Positions 58,375 to 64,000 of a stretch of DNA of 64,000 nt are shown piece by piece. The notes beneath the pieces were generated by a model that had not been told where the DNA came from, did not search any database, and saw only the letters and a list, made by a program, of their open reading frames with translations. The position numbers were made by a program, and so were the translations under genes. How positions within the stretch are numbered: the stretch's first letter is position 1; every line of letters begins with the position of its first letter. This DNA is from Elephas maximus indicus (Eukaryota > Chordata > Mammalia > Proboscidea > Elephantidae), in assembly GCF_024166365.1 (NCBI RefSeq), contig NC_064842.1, forward strand, positions 18,385,001-18,449,000. Reading direction: 5' to 3'.

Positions 58375-58930
58375 GCCCTCATTTTACAGATCAGAAAACT
58401 GAGTTCCAGAAAAGTTAGGTAACATGCCCAAGGCTGGAGGACTTCTGTCAGAACTGGAACGAGGGACCAGGTTTTCTGACCCATACCTTTCCAGCATGCC
58501 ACACGCTCCATGCACAACGTGTGTATTCACGTATGCACACCCCGCCAACACACACACACATAGGAACCCAGGAGTGGCGTCTGTGTGGTTGTCATCTACA
58601 CACACCTGGGCATCGCTATGGAATGGGAAGAGCACCATGCTGGACTCAAGTCCCAGCCCTGCTATAAAACGAGTCTGTGAACTTGGGCCAGTCATTGACT
58701 ATTCAGTCTCTTCATCTATAAAGGATTATCCTCTGCTCTCACAGAGCTTTAATTTCTTCAAAGCACTTCTCATCAATTATACCATCTTCTCCTCAAACCA
58801 TCCCAAAGGGCAGCTTTTCCTCTGGGAAACCTGAGGCCCAGCAAAGTTAAGTGACTTGCCCAAGGTTGCATAGCTAGTGACAAAACCAGGCCTGGCACCC
58901 CGGTTCCCTTACTCCTAGCGCAAGGCTTTT
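58375..58930. repeat. Three MIR-type relics, two in inverted order
   Basis: 58375-58480 antisense ('ctcattttacagatcagaaaactg'-like), 58625-58730 sense ('gactcaagtcccagccctgc', 'cttcatctataaaggatt'), and 58760-58925 antisense ('aaacctgaggcccagcaaag', 'ttgcccaaggttgcatagct'). Confidence 0.65.
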
Positions 58931-61900
58931 TCTCCTAGGTTTAGCCGCCTCTCAAATGAGACTACTGACCCCAGCCCCTCCCTGCCTCTCAGGGACGCAG
59001 TGAGGGGACAAGATGCCTTAAGTATTACGGGTTGTAAGCCTCCCTAAAGTGCTTTGGTTTCTCCAGAAAAAACGGGTACTATAGAAATTCAAGGTAAGAA
59101 ACACTAGCTGCTTTCCTCAACCCCTTCACAAGCACCAGGGGTAAGGTGGGGTCTTAGGGAAATGTAGAAACCTAACAATACTGTCAGCTTTCCCCCCAGC
59201 AATTTAGTGTTGAACCAGTCAGAAAAGGCTGGACCCTCTTCCACCCAGGCCTGTGGAGGCTCATTTCCAAGCCCATTATCATCAAATTCAAAAGGAAGAG
59301 CTCTTTGCCCCTTCAGGTACTTATTTAGAAACAGCTTAGATTTTGAACTAAGCCCTGTACTTTGAAGATTGGGCTCTAATCCCTGTTCTTCTGATTTATT
59401 TATTTTTCCTCCCCCCAGCCCATGTCTCCGCCAGCTGATTTTTGCTATAAAAAAAAAAAAAGATTTTTGCTATAGCAGGGGGAAAAATAAAACACACAGA
59501 GCCACGGAACACGCCTACCAAACGTCCACAACAATGCATAGCAATTGGAAAGGATTTCCAACCATGATGTCAAATTACAAAATGCAAGCAACACTGTAAA
59601 ACAACATCCTGAGATTACAGGTAAGTGATAACTTTTTCAAAAATCGAATATAACTGTGTGGGGTGTTAGCAGTACGGGGACCGAAGGGCTGAGCCTTTTT
59701 TTGTTTTTGGAGGTAATTTCTATGCATACATGAAATGGAAGTGGGGATGCCTGTTTCAGGACTCACCCCTACAGACGTGGACACAGGGAACAACTACATT
59801 TAGAGGACAGCAATCACACATGCCACTCTGTGTCCAATATGACATCATCTCCATTTCTGAGTAGGGCCACCCAAAAGCAGACTATGTTTGTTTAGGGATA
59901 GATAAATTAGCTTCTGAGAATTTTTCAAAAATAATTTGTTTTTGAAAAGATGAATTTAACTGACAAGAGCTTTTCCTGGATTGGAATTATTTTTTTAATC
60001 TGGAAATAATGAACAGTTTGTAATAAAACATATGTATTTTGTCAGGGAGATTGCTAAGTGACACAATTTATGAGTTTTTACCCTCAAATGTTGACGGATA
60101 TTTGCTGGAAGAGAGATACTATAATTAAAAGGAACAGTATATTTCTGCCACCTGTCCCCCACCCTCCAAAGGAAATTTTTGGCTGACAGTGTTGGTGAAA
60201 CTTAACCTCTGTCTTTGTTTCATCTGGTCCAGAGTGCAGGGGCTTGCTGGCTCTTCTCTCTGCATGAGTTTCGTGTGTGACAGGACAAAGGTGCCCCTCA
60301 CCTGGGGAGTGAAGTTGGGCCAGGTGTCATGAGCAGCAGCAGAGGCCCCGGAACAGTAGGACAAACAATCTACTCAGCATCAACTAGCATCCAACAGGAC
60401 TTCAAATCTGTCCCCTTACTGGCATGGTTTCAGAGTCTAAGGTACATTGCCTTTACACGTTAGGAAGTCCTTGCCTATATGTTCAAAGGGTGGGCTAAGG
60501 GTCCAGCAGGAAAGAGCAACGAGTAAATTCAGGAATTCTTCCATTTTCAATTTTGAAATGAACTCATCTTTAGTCACTTGTTTTTAGTCAAAAATCCTTT
60601 TTGGAATATGGAGCATAAATACAGTCAGGGCAACCTGATTTTAGTCGCCTGGGTTACCAATCAAGAGCACAAGGACACAGGCAATGGTGTTTGCATTTAA
60701 CACAAAGTGGGCTCTTGTAAGCTTTGCCTTTTAGCCCAAGAATAACAGCTAGTTTTAAAATACTATTTTATCCCAAATAGTAACCCCTGTGAGGAAGGCT
60801 TATGGATTAACCAAATTAATGATCAGCACGAGATCTGAAGCCCAAAGAAGCCACTGGCTGACAAGGACATAGCTACAGCCCCAAGTGGGCACAATTGCAT
60901 TTCCCGCTCCACACCTGGCCAGAAACCCAGGCAGCAAGAGATTTGTGTGTGTGTGTAACAGTTTGTGAACCACTGCCACGTATGGTAAGTGTGACTATAA
61001 TTGAGTCACTACCACCTTATAGGGACACAGTAGGCTTAAGGCTAATTTATGACAAACTCGGCCTCGCTCCTGCCGCAAAAGTCCCCAAACTGGACTGTGT
61101 GGCCTTTCATCCCCGCTTCTAACATGAGGAACCCCCCGCTTTGTGGGGTTCTTTGTATGAGTCCCACCTGGGTCAGTAAGGGACCTCTGCATTTGCATCT
61201 CAAGTTCCCCAGGCTCAGAAGAGCAGCTGGAGATAAAACAACAGGCAGAGTCAGGAAGAGATGAAAGTTAGAGACAGCTTCCCCAGCTCGCAGAGGGGAA
61301 TTCAAGGACAAGCAGATCAAAGGCTGCAAATATCAGGTGGGAACTGAATGCCCAGGATAAAGCAAACTGCCACTGCCTCACTGCACAAAACACCATCATG
61401 GAATGCAATCTGGATTTACTCCTGGGGAGACAATGTCACCATTTGCTTTCTTATTTATTTTGGGGTCTTAGTTTTGCTCTACCGTTAATGCGTCCACCTC
61501 AAACTGAACTATTTAGTATGGGGGTGGGGGGGGTACATTTCAAGAAAGGAATTAGGGCTTCCATATCTAAATGTTAATTGCAAATAAATATTTCCCCGAT
61601 CCTTTCATTTGTGAGTAATGCACTAGAAATTGGCTCCTTGTGATCCCCTTTGCCTTTGTGGGCTGTCACCAAAACCAAAAGAAGATCTGGGACTATCTCA
61701 CTGCCGGTCATTGTACAGAGCCTTAGTTAATGGGACTTCTTCACGGGGTTGGACAGGCCTGCTGTTCGTTGATGACCATCTATATGGCCGACTTATAGGC
61801 AGAGCCAGGAACAAGCACACAGCTGCACAGAATCCATGGTTTATCAGTATTTTGGTAAATTAATACGTTTGTAGCTTACGTGGGTCAAAAGAAAAGAAAA

Positions 61901-63084
61901 AGGCAGAATGGACAACATGCATGCAAAGTTGCTCTCCTAAACCATGGCCCACTGAATCCTGTGCCTTTGCTCCATGATGTGGCGATAGCAGCTTGGCCAG
62001 GCAATCTGACTTGCTAAAATAACACTTGGTTTCATGCAACCCTTTTGGTATCTCATAAAGTTGTTGTAAATGTATAACAGTAGGCTTACGCAGGGGGCAA
62101 GCAGAAGGCCACTCCCCTAGGAAAGATCCCACTGATTTGGGTTTGAAATCTCACAGGTTTTCTCACTTGGTCTGACTCCAGGAAGCACCAGGGCTCTGAA
62201 GCTGGCCTGCTAAGGAAGTAAATGCAGCCAAGTGGCCCCAGGGCCAGGGAAGCCTGTGGCAAGGGCAAAAATTAAGCACAATGAGTCCTAATCAAATGAA
62301 TGAGCTGCCAACAAAAATCAGAACACTCACCTTTGAAAACACCAGAAAAACCTCCAAATTAAAGGCTTTTCATGAAACAGCCTATTTCAAACTAGCAACC
62401 AGAAAGGATGCCAAATAGCAAATGGAAACTCAAAAGACTGGCATCCTTTAGGGCCCAGAAGCTTTCATGGATGTTGCCGTTAAGTAAGCCCATTCACACA
62501 AGTGCTGGGAGACCACAGACTGAGCCTGGAATCATCGGAATATCCTGCAGAACGGGGCTAAGGGTGAGGAGCTGGGATGACACACTTGTTAAACTTGAGT
62601 GGTACAATTCAAGGGGGGAAATGGTTCATTCCAGAGTAACCTGGATGTGCCAATCAGAACTTGTAATCCTTAGAGCTGGTGTCCAGTCTACACACTGATC
62701 TCTAAAACCAGTGAGCTGGCAGGGCAATCTTTGCCCAGTCCTGACTACTAAGGGATGGGTACTGTGATGCTCACAAGGTGTCAGCTTCTAATTACCGAGT
62801 TCACCTGAGCCCTGCTCATTGTTGGGATAGATGTGTAGGGATTTGTGTGTTCAGAGGTGCACCGGCAGAGTGCCTTCCTTGGGCAGCAGCTGGGGCTGGG
62901 GAGTTGGTTAGCAGGGGCTGCCTCTCCTGAAGAGGCTTGTGAAGATCTGCTGCCTTTGAGGGAGAAAATGAACAGTACTTACGTGGAAACTCCTTGCCGC
63001 CTCCTCAATGGGAAGGCTGGCAGGGGCTCCGGGAGAGGGCCCTGACCTGGAAGATAGGGGGACGCCTGGACCCTGAGCGCCACT
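58931..63084. other. Low-copy intergenic DNA, no gene seen
   Basis: No exon or young repeat. An A run is at 59449-59461, a (TG)n run at 60945-60955 and a G-rich run at 61519-61533. Open frames up to 96 codons overlap on both strands and are not convincing. Confidence 0.45.
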
Positions 63085-63215
63085 GCTACTCCACAACTGT
63101 TATCAGGCAAGTCCCTTGACCACTCCGTACCCTGGGTTTCTATCATTAATACGGGCCCGATAATCCCTTAGGGAATTGTTGCAGGGATGGATTAATCTAA
63201 ACTTGAGAACAAGGT
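63085..63215 (+). repeat. MIR relic, sense
   Basis: Sense MIR-like core: 'caggcaagtcccttgacc', 'gtaccctgggtttctatc', 'gataatcccttagggaattg', 'ttgcagggatggattaatc'. Confidence 0.65.
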
Positions 63216-63254
63216 TCTAAGCCTTGGGGAGCTAAGAACCACATCATGTTTGAA

Positions 63255-63433
63255 GGTAGAGTGTCAGCAAAAACAAAGGAAACCCTCAGTGAGATGCATT
63301 AACACAATAGCCACAAAAATGGGCTCAAACATACCAACGATTGTGGAGATGGTGCAGGACCAGATGACGTTTCATTCTGTTATACAGAAGGTCGCCATGA
63401 GTTGGAGATGACTGGATGGAAACTAACAAGAAC
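63255..63433 (+). mobile_element. RTE/BovB extreme 3' end
   Basis: Sense RTE tail of about 180 bases ('aaaccctcagtgagatgcat', 'gcaggaccagatgacgtttc', 'catgagttggagatgactgg', 'aactaacaagaac'). Strongly 5' truncated and diverged. Confidence 0.8.
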
Positions 63434-64000
63434 TGTATGTCCATATTCATTAAACTCTGTGCTCTGCTCCAAGTCATCGTGCCTTGCCAGGGTTATGGAG
63501 TGTATGAAGATGTAACCTTGCTCTGCTTTCGGGGGCAAGGTTGAGGGCAACAGCCTTGTGCCTTCTTGGTATGGATGGTGAGAACTGAAAATTGTACTCC
63601 ATTTGCAATCTCAAGACCCGATCTTGTCCTAAACCAATACTGTTAGAGTCTCTGAGCATATTAAGCCTGAGACGGTCTCTAAGCTGGGGAAAATTCCCTG
63701 CTTTAACCAATGCATAAAACTAGAAAATGAAAAAGTATGGCTCTGTTGGATTGGTTCAAGCTTTCAATCAAAAGTCTTTGGAATAAAAATGGATATGAAG
63801 AATGTTTTGAGGGTCATGGAGCCCTGGATTAGTGGGGAAAGGAAACAGTACATGTGTCAAGACTTGAAGGGGATGCTGGGAATGGAACATCCCACCCATG
63901 AGGATCATGTAGTGCCCAGATCATAAGGGATACCATTTCCCTTAAAAACGCAAGCCCCTTTCTCCTCTTCTGCTCTCTAGAGTTCAAGTGCACTTGCTCC
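63434..64000. other. Low-copy DNA to window end
   Basis: No gene recognised. A pyrimidine-rich stretch with 'ctctag' at 63974-63981 looks like a 3' splice site, but an LTR-like context ('ttaaaaacgcaagccccttt') is an equal explanation. Confidence 0.4.

Noticed and set aside
63974-64000. Strong-looking 3' splice site at the window edge
   Set aside because: There is no recognisable peptide after the AG, the strand does not suit KIF26B, and the context also fits an LTR. It cannot be judged without sequence beyond 64000.
55552-64000. KIF26B 3' exons expected on the minus strand
   Set aside because: In other mammals KIF26B converges on SMYD3, but I saw no minus-strand frame with recognisable KIF26B sequence. 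Its 3' end probably lies beyond the window.

Overview
This is a window of nuclear DNA from a placental mammal, very probably an afrotherian and most likely an elephant. The clade call rests on many copies of tRNA-derived SINEs of the AfroSINE type (15 placed here, in four structural classes), on RTE/BovB-type LINEs whose 3' tails resemble the SINE tails, and on an L1 lineage with a distinctive 3' UTR. There are no bacterial-style genes. Nearly all open reading frames are fragments of retrotransposons or chance frames.

The one host protein-coding feature I can defend is short: a 102-bp terminal coding exon at 11458-11559 (+) with a polypyrimidine tract and AG acceptor, a stop codon, a 3' UTR and an AATAAA signal at 11749. 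Its 33 codons match the C-terminus of the lysine methyltransferase SMYD3. So bases 1-11457 are the last SMYD3 intron and everything after about 11775 is downstream intergenic DNA. In other mammals the next gene on that side is KIF26B, in convergent orientation; I found no exon of it here.

Layout. 1-6476: decayed L1 copies laid end to end. 6477-11457: intronic DNA with old MIR/L2 pieces and SINEs. 11458-11775: SMYD3 terminal exon and 3' UTR. 11826-14224: a young 5'-truncated L1 with a perfect 15-bp target-site duplication (TSD) and an open 457-codon ORF2 end. 14225-18710: low-copy DNA with composite SINEs. 18860-23985: stacked L1, RTE, SINE and a small retrocopy. 23990-27000: antisense ERVL-type provirus remnant. 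27450-41345: an old L1 that received three later insertions: a young L1 (28220-29540), a full-length L1 lineage copy with a GC-rich 49-bp tandem array in its 5' UTR (29785-39050), and an inverted/direct RTE with a 13-bp TSD (39584-41255). 41347-47505: low-copy DNA with RTE, MIR, L2 and MaLR LTR pieces. 48060-51960: a second antisense ERVL remnant. 51960-64000: mostly single-copy DNA with SINEs, MIR/L2 relics and a CpG-rich block at 54715-55085.

The window is best read as a record of transposon activity around the 3' end of SMYD3. RTE reverse transcriptase is the likely driver of the SINEs, L1 of the poly(A)-tailed retrocopy, and the nesting order gives relative ages. I did not find a new host gene system. 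The most unusual items are the tandemly repeated L1 5' UTR, the twin-primed RTE, the composite SINE with an RTE-derived end, and an insertion that seems to be poly(A) only.
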